Of a stretch of DNA of 10,792 bases, positions 1-6,096 are shown in pieces. How positions within the stretch are numbered: position 1 is the stretch's first letter; each line of letters opens with the position of its first letter. A program made the translations under genes and the position numbers. The notes under the pieces were generated by a model. The model ran no database searches. It saw nothing but the letters and a program-made list of their open reading frames with translations, and was not told the DNA's origin. The stretch is from Dehalococcoidia bacterium (GTDB lineage: Bacteria > Chloroflexota > Dehalococcoidia > JACQUA01), in contig JAUYHV010000073.1 of NCBI GenBank assembly GCA_030689845.1, positions 1 through 10,792 on the forward strand, read 5' to 3'.

Positions 1-1
1 C

Positions 2-91
2 TACGAATGGATAAATGAATTCCCCCAGGAGATAAAAATCAGCCCCGAACTGGCGAAATGGGTCAGGGAAAAGTGGAAGGATATAGTCTGA
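2..91 (+). CDS. C-terminal fragment of an unrecognised protein (5' end outside the window)
   Basis: An open frame enters from the left edge and ends at TGA 89-91, leaving 29 residues. The fragment is rich in Trp, Glu and Lys and reads as an amphipathic helix-like tail (for example SPELAKWVREKW). It is too short to assign to a family. No strong terminator lies directly after the stop; the nearest plus-strand candidate is at 211-242. The frame is clean and ends just before a gap, which supports a real gene end, but the short length leaves room for chance. Confidence 0.5.
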   Translation, partial: YEWINEFPQEIKISPELAKWVREKWKDIV

Positions 92-172
92 AAAAATGTC
101 AGCCCAAACCACCGCGCCGGGAAAATGGCAGCATGTGATCCCGGAGGAGAAAATTACCAGCATGTATTGAAA

Positions 173-194
173 CGGAATATTTGCAGTTATTCCG
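173..194. terminator. Inverted repeat downstream of the zinc-ribbon gene
   Basis: Seven-base perfect arms CGGAATA (173-179) and TATTCCG (188-194) enclose an 8-base loop. On the minus strand the stem is followed only by TTTC, so it is a weak or Rho-assisted terminator candidate for the minus-strand gene ending at 203, rather than a classical intrinsic terminator. Confidence 0.35.
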
Positions 195-202
195 GCGGGC
201 AG

Positions 203-580
203 CTAAGTTTCCCTGGGGATGCGCTTCCGGGGTTTTCTTTTTGGTGTTTGTTCATCCAACCGGCTGAAAAGGCTGGAAAAGTCGCCTTTAAATCCCTTTA
301 AAAATTTGTGCATATCCAGGACATCATCTCCCTGTACCGGTTCTTTATCCTGAAACCTGGCAAACTCCGACTGGTCCAGGTCGGTAATCACTTCAGGATC
401 GAGGCCTTCTTTAACCACTGCCGCCACCAGGCTTTCGCTGTTGCAATGATGGCATAATACTTTAATAAACCACGTGTCGCCATTATGTCCCATTATTTTA
501 ATCTCGGCCCCCTTGTATTCCTTGCCGCAAAGCACACAATTCAGGGATCTCATCAGGCGTTTAACTGTGGATTCATCCAT
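203..580 (-). CDS. Small zinc-ribbon protein of unknown function
   Basis: This is a 125-residue protein. Two CxxC pairs, C15-VL-C18 and C43-HH-C46, are spaced as in a zinc ribbon, with a short beta-like segment between them. The second half is acidic and predicted helical, containing DDVLDMHKFLKGFKGDF, which has the look of a conserved motif. The tail is strongly basic (KRKPRKR), as in nucleic-acid-contacting proteins. The start is well supported: GGAG at 591-594 lies 10 bases before the ATG. It lies downstream of the bifunctional-nuclease gene on the same strand, 285 bp away, so it may be co-transcribed or use its own promoter (see 657-665). I do not recognise a named family. A nucleic-acid or protein-binding role is inference from the ribbon and basic tail only. 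Confidence 0.8.
   Translation of the reverse strand: MDESTVKRLMRSLNCVLCGKEYKGAEIKIMGHNGDTWFIKVLCHHCNSESLVAAVVKEGLDPEVITDLDQSEFARFQDKEPVQGDDVLDMHKFLKGFKGDFSSLFSRLDEQTPKRKPRKRIPRET
211..242 (+). terminator. Plus-strand intrinsic terminator candidate inside the 3' end of the zinc-ribbon gene
   Basis: CCCTGG (211-216) can pair with CCGGGG (227-232), with one wobble pair, around a 10-base loop. A T-rich run at 233-242 (TTTTCTTTTT) follows. This is the form of a Rho-independent terminator for rightward transcription from the gene ending at 91. It sits within the last codons of the oppositely oriented zinc-ribbon gene, so its stem also encodes part of that protein's basic tail. Confidence 0.45.
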
Positions 581-656
581 TTAGTATTTTCTCCGTAAAA
601 ATCGTTGACGCTCAACCGGGGTTCCGCTTCTAACCTACCGTTCTTTCACCACCCTG

Positions 657-665
657 ATCATACCA
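657..665 (-). promoter_or_regulatory. Possible extended -10 promoter for the zinc-ribbon gene
   Basis: Read on the minus strand, the site is TGG followed by TATGAT, an extended -10 element (TGn plus a five-of-six hexamer). A TTGACC lies further upstream but at 21 bp spacing, which is too far, so the -35 is weak. A transcript would start near 650 and give a leader of about 70 nt to the ATG at 580. The rest of 581-865 shows no RNA gene that I recognise. Confidence 0.25.
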
Positions 666-865
666 ACTTTTATATTTCACACCGGTCAACACCTGAATTC
701 AATCCTCTCACTCCTCAGCCATGGGACCCATCACGCCGGACATTGCAGAGAACCCCTGTTCCCGATGTTTCTCCACCTTCTACCGGGTGGTATGTTACCA
801 GAAGAACGCTTATTTATTTTTTATATATATTCCAATCAACAGGAAAATCTCCCGCCAACTGAAAA

Positions 866-1414
866 TCACTGCTTGCCTTTTTTATCCAGGTCTTCCAGGT
901 CAAGGGTGTTGATAAAATCGGTAAAAGCCGACATTCTCCTCAAATCTTCCTCATCGACTTTTATATTATTACCCTCGACGTCTTTATTCCGGGCAATCGG
1001 CTTCCCCGTATCTTTGTCCAGAACAATAGCAGCTTTATCCAGGACGCTGTTTTCCACGAAGATAGGGACCTTAGTCCTTAAAGCCAGGGCAATGGCATCG
1101 CTGGGACGAGAGTCGACCTCCAGGTCTTTTCCGTCGGTTTTCAATATTATCTTGGCGAAAAACGTATCGTTTGTTAAGTCGCTAACAATGATATGCGCAA
1201 TAGTAGCATTCAAAGAATATATTATGGAACGCAACAGGTCATGAGTAAGAGGACGAGGCACAGCTATATCCTGGAGCTTTATGGCGATAGCATCAGCTTC
1301 AGCAGGGCCTATCCAGATAGGCAGGTACCTTTCTCCCTCTTTTTCTTTTAAAATGACAACTCGCTGGTAGTTCATCATGCTCACCCGCAGGCTGTCAATA
1401 ACCACTTCTATCAT
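866..1414 (-). CDS. Bifunctional nuclease (BFN/DUF151) family protein
   Basis: This is a 182-residue protein belonging by eye to the BFN/DUF151 family (Thermotoga TM0160-like fold; plant members have DNase and RNase activity). Supporting features are the N-terminal VVIDSLRVSM segment, LPIWIGPAEADAIAIKLQ near residues 31-48, PRPLTHDLL, and the family signature RPSDAIALALR near residues 102-112 followed by VPIFVEN. Length matches the family; the last 40 residues are an acidic/basic tail without the UVR domain found in some homologues. The start is supported by AAGGAA about 8-10 bases upstream of the ATG. It is transcribed divergently from gltX from a good promoter at 1460-1487. The family identity is firm. 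Nuclease activity is not proven for bacterial members, so the name is by family only. Confidence 0.9.
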   Translation of the reverse strand: MIEVVIDSLRVSMMNYQRVVILKEKEGERYLPIWIGPAEADAIAIKLQDIAVPRPLTHDLLRSIIYSLNATIAHIIVSDLTNDTFFAKIILKTDGKDLEVDSRPSDAIALALRTKVPIFVENSVLDKAAIVLDKDTGKPIARNKDVEGNNIKVDEEDLRRMSAFTDFINTLDLEDLDKKGKQ

Positions 1415-1459
1415 AGAATATTTCCTTAAACCGATCGGGGTTCTTTCTGTTGAGAAAAT

Positions 1460-1487
1460 TGTATATTAATAAGTAACACCCTGTCAA
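1460..1487 (-). promoter_or_regulatory. Sigma-A-type promoter of the bifunctional-nuclease gene
   Basis: On the minus strand, a perfect -35 TTGACA (1487-1482), a 16-base spacer and the -10 TATACA (1465-1460) precede the gene. Transcription would start near 1453, giving a leader of about 40 nt that contains the ribosome binding site. This is one of the best promoter matches in the window. Confidence 0.65.
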
Positions 1488-1587
1488 TAAGCCGTGGATA
1501 AATCTACACCGGTCAGAGGACATTAGGATGTTTTCCTGGATAACTCCCCCAAAAGTGGCATTATCAACTTACTTGCCCATAAGTGTG

Positions 1588-1617
1588 AAAAAAAACCGAC
1601 TCAATTCAGCGAGCCGG
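1588..1617 (-). terminator. Minus-strand intrinsic terminator between gltX and the nuclease gene
   Basis: On the minus strand CCGGCTC (1617-1611) pairs with GAGTCGG (1602-1596), seven pairs including one G-U, around an 8-base loop. Eight T residues (1595-1588) follow immediately. The structure is textbook, but no minus-strand gene ends here: upstream on that strand lies the start of gltX. It would stop antisense transcription before it reaches the nuclease promoter, or end a short antisense RNA. Confidence 0.6.
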
Positions 1618-1635
1618 CAGCGCCCGTTGAACCTG

Positions 1636-1665
1636 TAGACTAATTGACTTGATAGGTGATAGAAT
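1636..1665 (+). promoter_or_regulatory. Candidate promoter of gltX with extended -10
   Basis: A TGn-TAGAAT extended -10 (1657-1665) lies 18 bases after TAGACT (1636-1641), four of six to the -35 consensus. The start would fall near 1672, a leader of about 20 nt that still includes the GGAGG at 1677-1681. No T-box features (specifier loop, conserved T-box sequence, terminator in the plus direction) are present. Confidence 0.4.
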
Positions 1666-1692
1666 GAATTTTACTTGGAGGTATCCCTGAAT

Positions 1693-3168
1693 ATGAATAA
1701 ACCGGTTCGCGTACGTTACGCTCCCAGCCCTACCGGTTTCCCTCACGTGGGGAATATACGAACCGCCCTCTTCAACTGGCTGTTTGCCCGCCATAACAAC
1801 GGCAAGTTCATCCTTCGGATCGAGGATACTGACGTTTCCAGGAAGGTTGAGGGGGCTTTGGATTCCATTCTCACCAGCCTGAAATGGTTGGGACTTGATT
1901 TTGACGAGGGGCCGGGTATCGGAGGTCCTTACGGTCCCTATTTTCAGTCCCAGAGGCTGGATATTTACCGTTCCACCGCTGAGAAACTCATCGCCGGGGG
2001 GTATGCTTATTATTGTTTCTGCTCCCCTGAACGTCTTGACTCCATGAGGCAAGAGCAGGCGAAACTGAAACAACCGCCGGGTTATGACCGGCGCTGCCGG
2101 AACCTTGGTAAAGAAGAAATTTCCAAGCTTAAAGCGGAAGGAATAACCCCCGTCGTCAGGTTTAAAATACCGCTGGAAGGGCAGACGGTATTTAATGATA
2201 TTATTCGGGGGGACGTCGTTTTTGAAAACAGCACTCAGGACGATTTCGTTTTACTAAAATCCGACGGGTTTCCCACATACCACCTGGCGAATATTGTTGA
2301 CGACCACCTCATGGAGGTCAGCCACGTTTTACGTGCGGACGAATGGCTTTCCAGCACGCCGCGCCATGTCCTGCTGTACCAGGCGATGGGATATGAGGCT
2401 CCCCTTTTTGCTCATCTCCCTATTATCCTGGGGCCGGACAGGTCCAAGTTAAGTAAAAGACACGGGACAACTTCGTTAATGGAGTTCAAGAAACAAGGCT
2501 ATCTTTCGGAAGCAATGGTAAATTTTCTGGCTCTCCTCGGGTGGTCCCTCGACGAAAAAACGGAGATAATGTCGCGAAAAGATCTTGTAGACAACTTCTC
2601 GCTGGAACGGGTGGGGAAAACCGGGGCAATTTTCAACCTGGAAAAACTTACCTGGATGAACGGAACCTATATTCGCGCCCTGAGGGAGAACGAACTGGTA
2701 TCCCGGGCAATTCCCTTTCTTGAAGAAACCCTTCCTGCCGAAGTAAAGCGTCCCCTTTCACGGGAATTAATTAAACTTATAGTCCCGCTGGTCCGGGAAC
2801 GGGTCCGTACCTTAAAAGAATTCGCAGACATGTCGGACTTCTTCTTCATGGAGATACCGGAATATTCGACTTCTTTGCTCCTGGGAAAAGGTATCAAAAA
2901 TAAAGAGACTGCTCTCATGGCCGTACAGAGGGCACACGGGGGAATCGAACAACTGGCAAAATTCGATGCAACTTCCCTGGAAGGTCTGCTCCGTCCTTTA
3001 TCAGAACAAATAGGCATAAAAACCGGGGATTTCTTCGGCCTGTTGCGCATCGCCGTTACCGGGCGCATGGTAGCCCCCCCTCTTTTTCAGACCATGGCAG
3101 TCATGGGTAAAGACAAGTGTCTTAAATGCCTTGATTCCGCCATAAAAAAACTGATCACCCTGAAATAA
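1693..3168 (+). CDS. gltX: Glutamyl-tRNA synthetase
   Basis: Class I aminoacyl-tRNA synthetase of 491 residues, charging tRNA-Glu with glutamate in the cytoplasm. The HIGH-like motif is HVGN (residues 18-21) after APSPTG, and the KMSKS-like motif is KLSKR (252-256). A zinc-binding insert is visible: C108-F-C110, then Y131 and C135, with the same 25-residue C-to-C spacing as in E. coli. The usual fourth ligand, a histidine two residues on, appears as Asn137. The C-terminal third is the helical anticodon-binding domain. I place the start at ATG 1693 because GGAGG at 1677-1681 lies 11 bases before it; an in-frame TTG at 1675 overlaps that site and would add six residues. In Bacillota the enzyme is often non-discriminating and works with GatCAB, which cannot be judged here. 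It is probably co-transcribed with the flavoprotein 31 bp downstream. Confidence 0.96.
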   Translation: MNKPVRVRYAPSPTGFPHVGNIRTALFNWLFARHNNGKFILRIEDTDVSRKVEGALDSILTSLKWLGLDFDEGPGIGGPYGPYFQSQRLDIYRSTAEKLIAGGYAYYCFCSPERLDSMRQEQAKLKQPPGYDRRCRNLGKEEISKLKAEGITPVVRFKIPLEGQTVFNDIIRGDVVFENSTQDDFVLLKSDGFPTYHLANIVDDHLMEVSHVLRADEWLSSTPRHVLLYQAMGYEAPLFAHLPIILGPDRSKLSKRHGTTSLMEFKKQGYLSEAMVNFLALLGWSLDEKTEIMSRKDLVDNFSLERVGKTGAIFNLEKLTWMNGTYIRALRENELVSRAIPFLEETLPAEVKRPLSRELIKLIVPLVRERVRTLKEFADMSDFFFMEIPEYSTSLLLGKGIKNKETALMAVQRAHGGIEQLAKFDATSLEGLLRPLSEQIGIKTGDFFGLLRIAVTGRMVAPPLFQTMAVMGKDKCLKCLDSAIKKLITLK

Positions 3169-3199
3169 CGTCCTTTAATTTTTAAGCTCGCCGGCGGGC

Positions 3200-5872
3200 A
3201 TGGGCCGCACCGAATCAGAGAAGATGCCAATACATAAACTAACTTCAGAATCAAGGGTAGCAGTAGTAGGCGGCGGACCGGCAGGAAGTTTTTTTGCCAT
3301 GTTCCTCCTGCATTACGCCGCAGCCAGGGACATAGACCTGGACATTTCGGTTTACGAGCAACGGTCCTTTACCAATGCCGGGCCGAAAGGGTGCAACCGC
3401 TGCGCCGGTGTTCTGTCTTCCAATCTCCTTCGCAACATCAAGGAACTGGGATTGACTATACCGGACCAGGTTATTCAGACACGCCTTACTGCATATAAAA
3501 TCCACAGCCCCTACGGTATTATGAATATCTATAACCCCGCCCCCGCTGAGGACATCTTCAGCGTTTACAGGGCAGCGGGACCTCTTTTAAAGCCGATCCC
3601 TCCGGAACAGAGTTTTGACTATTTCCTCCAGAAACAGGCTGCCGCCAGCGGAGCTAAAATAATCAACAAGGCCGTTGAAAAAATTTCGCTCTCTCCGGGC
3701 CCCTCCATTTCCGTCGAAGGCAAAACCCTGGAATATGATTTTGTCACACTGGCCCACGGAGTTAAATTCCCGGAAATGGAGATTTCAGGCACAGACTATA
3801 AACCCCCTCCCACAAGGCTCATGGCCCAGGACGAACTTTATGCGGGCAAATCTACGGTGCAGCGCTTTTTTGGCTCTACCGTGCAGGTGTTTCTTTTCCC
3901 CCACTCCGACCTGATTTTCGGGACCCTGGTGCCGAAAGGGGGCTTCATAAACGTGTCCTTGCTTAGCAGAGGAGATAAAGCCCCCAGCATAAAAGAATTC
4001 CTCGAAGACAGCCTGGTTAAAAAGGTTATACCCTTTGATTATCAGCGCTGCTGCGGCTGCAAGCCCCGGGCAATTATCGGGTCGGCGAGGCACCCATTCG
4101 GGGATGGTTTCGTGGCCATTGGTGATGCTGCCTTCGCCCGGATTTATAAAGACGGCCTGGGCTCCGCCCTCCTCACTGCCCGGCAGGCTGCCCGCACAGC
4201 TATTGTTTCAGGTATTTCTGCTGCCGATTTCCGAAAAAACTACATGCCCCTGCAGCGATCCCTTACAATTGACAACCGGGTAGGCAGATTTTTCTTCTGG
4301 GTCAGTTCCCAGGCTAAAGAATCGCGTACGTTTATCCGCACCCACGCGAACGAGGCCACCAGAGAATGGCAAAAAGACCTCGACAGCAAACCTTTTAATA
4401 AAATAATGTGGGGGTTACTCAGTGGCAGTTACAGTTACCGTCAAATTTTAAAAACTTCCTTAAGTCCCTTTTTCCTGTTCAGGTTTTTCACGGGGATAAT
4501 AAGGGCGAAACTGGGTACCGGCGGAGGACAAGATAAAAATCTTTTAAAAGCGGTAAAAACCGGGGCTAATATTGAAGACTCCAAAACAAAGGATATTCAC
4601 ATCGTTGTCCTGGGAGGCGGCTTCGGCGGTATTTACACACTACTTAAACTGGAACGGGTCTTGAAAAGGTTACCGGGAGTGAATATTACCCTGGTTAACA
4701 ACGATAACTTTTTCCAGTTCACCCCGTTCCTCCATGAGGTTGCGGTAGGTAGAATCGAGACCCGCCATATAGCCTATCCCATACGGAGGTTGGGTAAAGG
4801 TAAAAAGTTCGATTTTATCCAGGCTGAAGTGGAATCTATTGATTTAAACGCTCGTAAAGTTCAGACCGACTGCGGCTCTTTACTTTATAACTACCTGGTC
4901 ATTGCCCTGGGAAGCACCACCGACATCTCTGAAATGCCCACTCCCGGGCAGCGTGTCCTTTTCCTCAAAGACCTGCACGATGGTATCGTGGTGCGTAACC
5001 ACATCATCAGGATGTTTGAAAGCGCCGCTGCGGGGCCGGAGCAGGGCTACCACCGGTCTCAATTAACTTTCGTCGTCGTGGGGGGCGGTTATACCGGTGT
5101 TCAAATGGCGGCAGAGATCAGCGACTTCATTTGGAGGACCCTGGTAAAGATCTATCCCGGCGTGCCGACAGGCACCATAAGGGTGATTTTGGTCCAGAGC
5201 AGCCCGGTACTGATGGGTGATTTCGACCGTGGTTTGGTCGACAAAGCTCAGAAGGTAATTCAGCGGCAGGGAGTGGAAATCCTTTTTAACTCCCGGATTA
5301 CAGCCATCGGCCCTGACCATATTGTGGTTAACGGCAGCGTTACCATCCCTTCAAGGACAGTAATCTGGGCTGCTGGAGTCAAGGCCAACTCCGTGACCGC
5401 ACGGCTGCCGGTCGACAAAGACGATAGCGGGCGGATTGTTGTAAACCAGTACCTGGGATTGCAGGAATTCCCGGGAGTATATGCCCTCGGCGATAACGCC
5501 CATTTTCGGGAACCTGTAAGCGGGGAGGTTTTACAGGAGCGCGCCCATATAGCTGTCCGCCAGGCAAAACGGGCCGCCTTGAATATCATTGCCGACATCA
5601 AAGGCCAACCTAAAAAACCTTACCGGTATAAATACATGGGACAAATAGTGTCTCTCGGCTCCGCAAACGCAGTTGCCAGACTCTATTTTTTACGCCTCCA
5701 CGGCTTCACGGCCAGGGTAATATGGCTCGTTGCCTATCTAACGATTATGAAAGGCTACTACAACCGCACCCGGGTCCTCCTGGACTGGCTCCTTTCCCAT
5801 ATTTTCGGCCGGGACACAACCCTGCTGCGCCTGGAACGTCTGGAAGACCAGGCTAATAAAAAAACGCCATAA
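3200..5872 (+). CDS. Fused flavoprotein: geranylgeranyl-reductase-like module plus type II NADH dehydrogenase module
   Basis: An 890-residue protein with two complete flavoprotein modules in one uninterrupted frame. Module 1 (about 17-440) is like geranylgeranyl reductase/FixC: FAD-binding GGGPAG at 24-29, C65-NR-C68-AG, a C284-C-G-C287 cluster, and the second FAD motif GFVAIGDAAF (GD 308-309). A polar linker (about 440-464) leads to module 2 (465-890), like NDH-2: GGGFGG 472-477 for FAD, GGGYTG 628-633 for NADH, VYALGD 760-765, and a C-terminal region with the RVLLDWLL helix that holds NDH-2 to the membrane. The quinone motif AQxAxQ is replaced by AHIAVR (782-787). NDH-2 passes NADH electrons to quinone at the inner membrane face; the first family saturates isoprenoid chains. 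A combined role in NADH-driven isoprenoid or quinone side-chain reduction is inference. Start uncertain: neither ATG 3200 nor ATG 3224 has a good ribosome binding site. Confidence 0.9.
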   Translation: MGRTESEKMPIHKLTSESRVAVVGGGPAGSFFAMFLLHYAAARDIDLDISVYEQRSFTNAGPKGCNRCAGVLSSNLLRNIKELGLTIPDQVIQTRLTAYKIHSPYGIMNIYNPAPAEDIFSVYRAAGPLLKPIPPEQSFDYFLQKQAAASGAKIINKAVEKISLSPGPSISVEGKTLEYDFVTLAHGVKFPEMEISGTDYKPPPTRLMAQDELYAGKSTVQRFFGSTVQVFLFPHSDLIFGTLVPKGGFINVSLLSRGDKAPSIKEFLEDSLVKKVIPFDYQRCCGCKPRAIIGSARHPFGDGFVAIGDAAFARIYKDGLGSALLTARQAARTAIVSGISAADFRKNYMPLQRSLTIDNRVGRFFFWVSSQAKESRTFIRTHANEATREWQKDLDSKPFNKIMWGLLSGSYSYRQILKTSLSPFFLFRFFTGIIRAKLGTGGGQDKNLLKAVKTGANIEDSKTKDIHIVVLGGGFGGIYTLLKLERVLKRLPGVNITLVNNDNFFQFTPFLHEVAVGRIETRHIAYPIRRLGKGKKFDFIQAEVESIDLNARKVQTDCGSLLYNYLVIALGSTTDISEMPTPGQRVLFLKDLHDGIVVRNHIIRMFESAAAGPEQGYHRSQLTFVVVGGGYTGVQMAAEISDFIWRTLVKIYPGVPTGTIRVILVQSSPVLMGDFDRGLVDKAQKVIQRQGVEILFNSRITAIGPDHIVVNGSVTIPSRTVIWAAGVKANSVTARLPVDKDDSGRIVVNQYLGLQEFPGVYALGDNAHFREPVSGEVLQERAHIAVRQAKRAALNIIADIKGQPKKPYRYKYMGQIVSLGSANAVARLYFLRLHGFTARVIWLVAYLTIMKGYYNRTRVLLDWLLSHIFGRDTTLLRLERLEDQANKKTP

Positions 5873-5884
5873 ATCCCCCTTAAT

Positions 5885-5903
5885 CCCCCTTTTTTAAAGG
5901 GGG
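5885..5903. repeat. Perfect palindrome 1 in convergent intergenic region
   Basis: Arms CCCCCTTT (5885-5892) and AAAGGGGG (5896-5903) with a 3-base loop; the first arm is preceded by a direct copy of AATCCCCCTTA. It starts 12 bases after the flavoprotein stop codon and would form a strong RNA stem, but no T run follows, so it is not a classical intrinsic terminator. Confidence 0.6.
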
Positions 5904-5912
5904 AGAAGAGTC

Positions 5913-5933
5913 TCTCCCTTTCGTAAAGGGAGA
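5913..5933. repeat. Perfect palindrome 2 in convergent intergenic region
   Basis: Arms TCTCCCTTT (5913-5921) and AAAGGGAGA (5925-5933) with loop CGT, nine perfect pairs, only 9 bases after palindrome 1. Its core CCCTTT/AAAGGG matches palindrome 1, so the two look like related repeat units in tandem. They may end transcription from either side or be remnants of a dispersed repeat. Confidence 0.6.
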
Positions 5934-5969
5934 TTGAGAGAGATTTTCTTAACCACTTTTTAAGTTTCG

Positions 5970-6033
5970 CGGGAATCCAGAAACGCCGGATCAATTCGAG
6001 AACTCTCCTGGATTCCGGCTCGGAGGCCGGAAT
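5970..6033. repeat. Nested inverted repeat, resembling dispersed intergenic repeats
   Basis: GGAATCCAG (5972-5980) is inverted at CTGGATTCC (6008-6016). Nested at its right end is a perfect hairpin, ATTCCGGC (6012-6019) and GCCGGAAT (6026-6033) with loop TCGGAG. The shared ATTCC core means two alternative folds compete for the same arm. The pattern of GGAATCCAG facing CTGGATTCC is typical of intergenic repeats seen in many copies in other bacterial genomes; copy number here cannot be judged from one window. Confidence 0.5.
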
Positions 6034-6096
6034 GGCAGTTTATAGAAGGCTATTTTCGGAGGAGCCTCATTTATTCGATTTACACCCCGATCAATT

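Noticed and set aside
605..862. 85-codon plus-strand open frame between the zinc-ribbon and nuclease genes
   Set aside because: No good ribosome binding site, no recognisable protein features, and overlapping frames of similar size compete in the same stretch; likely chance.
765..1244. 159-codon plus-strand frame antisense to the nuclease gene
   Set aside because: It is the shadow of a confidently identified BFN gene on the other strand.
1493..1543. Two DnaA-box-like sites (TTATCCACG at 1493-1501 and TTATCCAGG at 1535-1543, minus strand)
   Set aside because: Both depart from the consensus, only two occur, and there is no dnaA, dnaN or AT-rich unwinding region, so not an origin.
1675..1692. 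In-frame TTG start six codons upstream of gltX ATG
   Set aside because: The TTG overlaps the GGAGG that serves ATG 1693, and homologues begin close to the MNKP segment.
1415..1692. T-box leader for the synthetase gene
   Set aside because: No conserved T-box sequence and no plus-strand terminator; the only terminator faces the other way.
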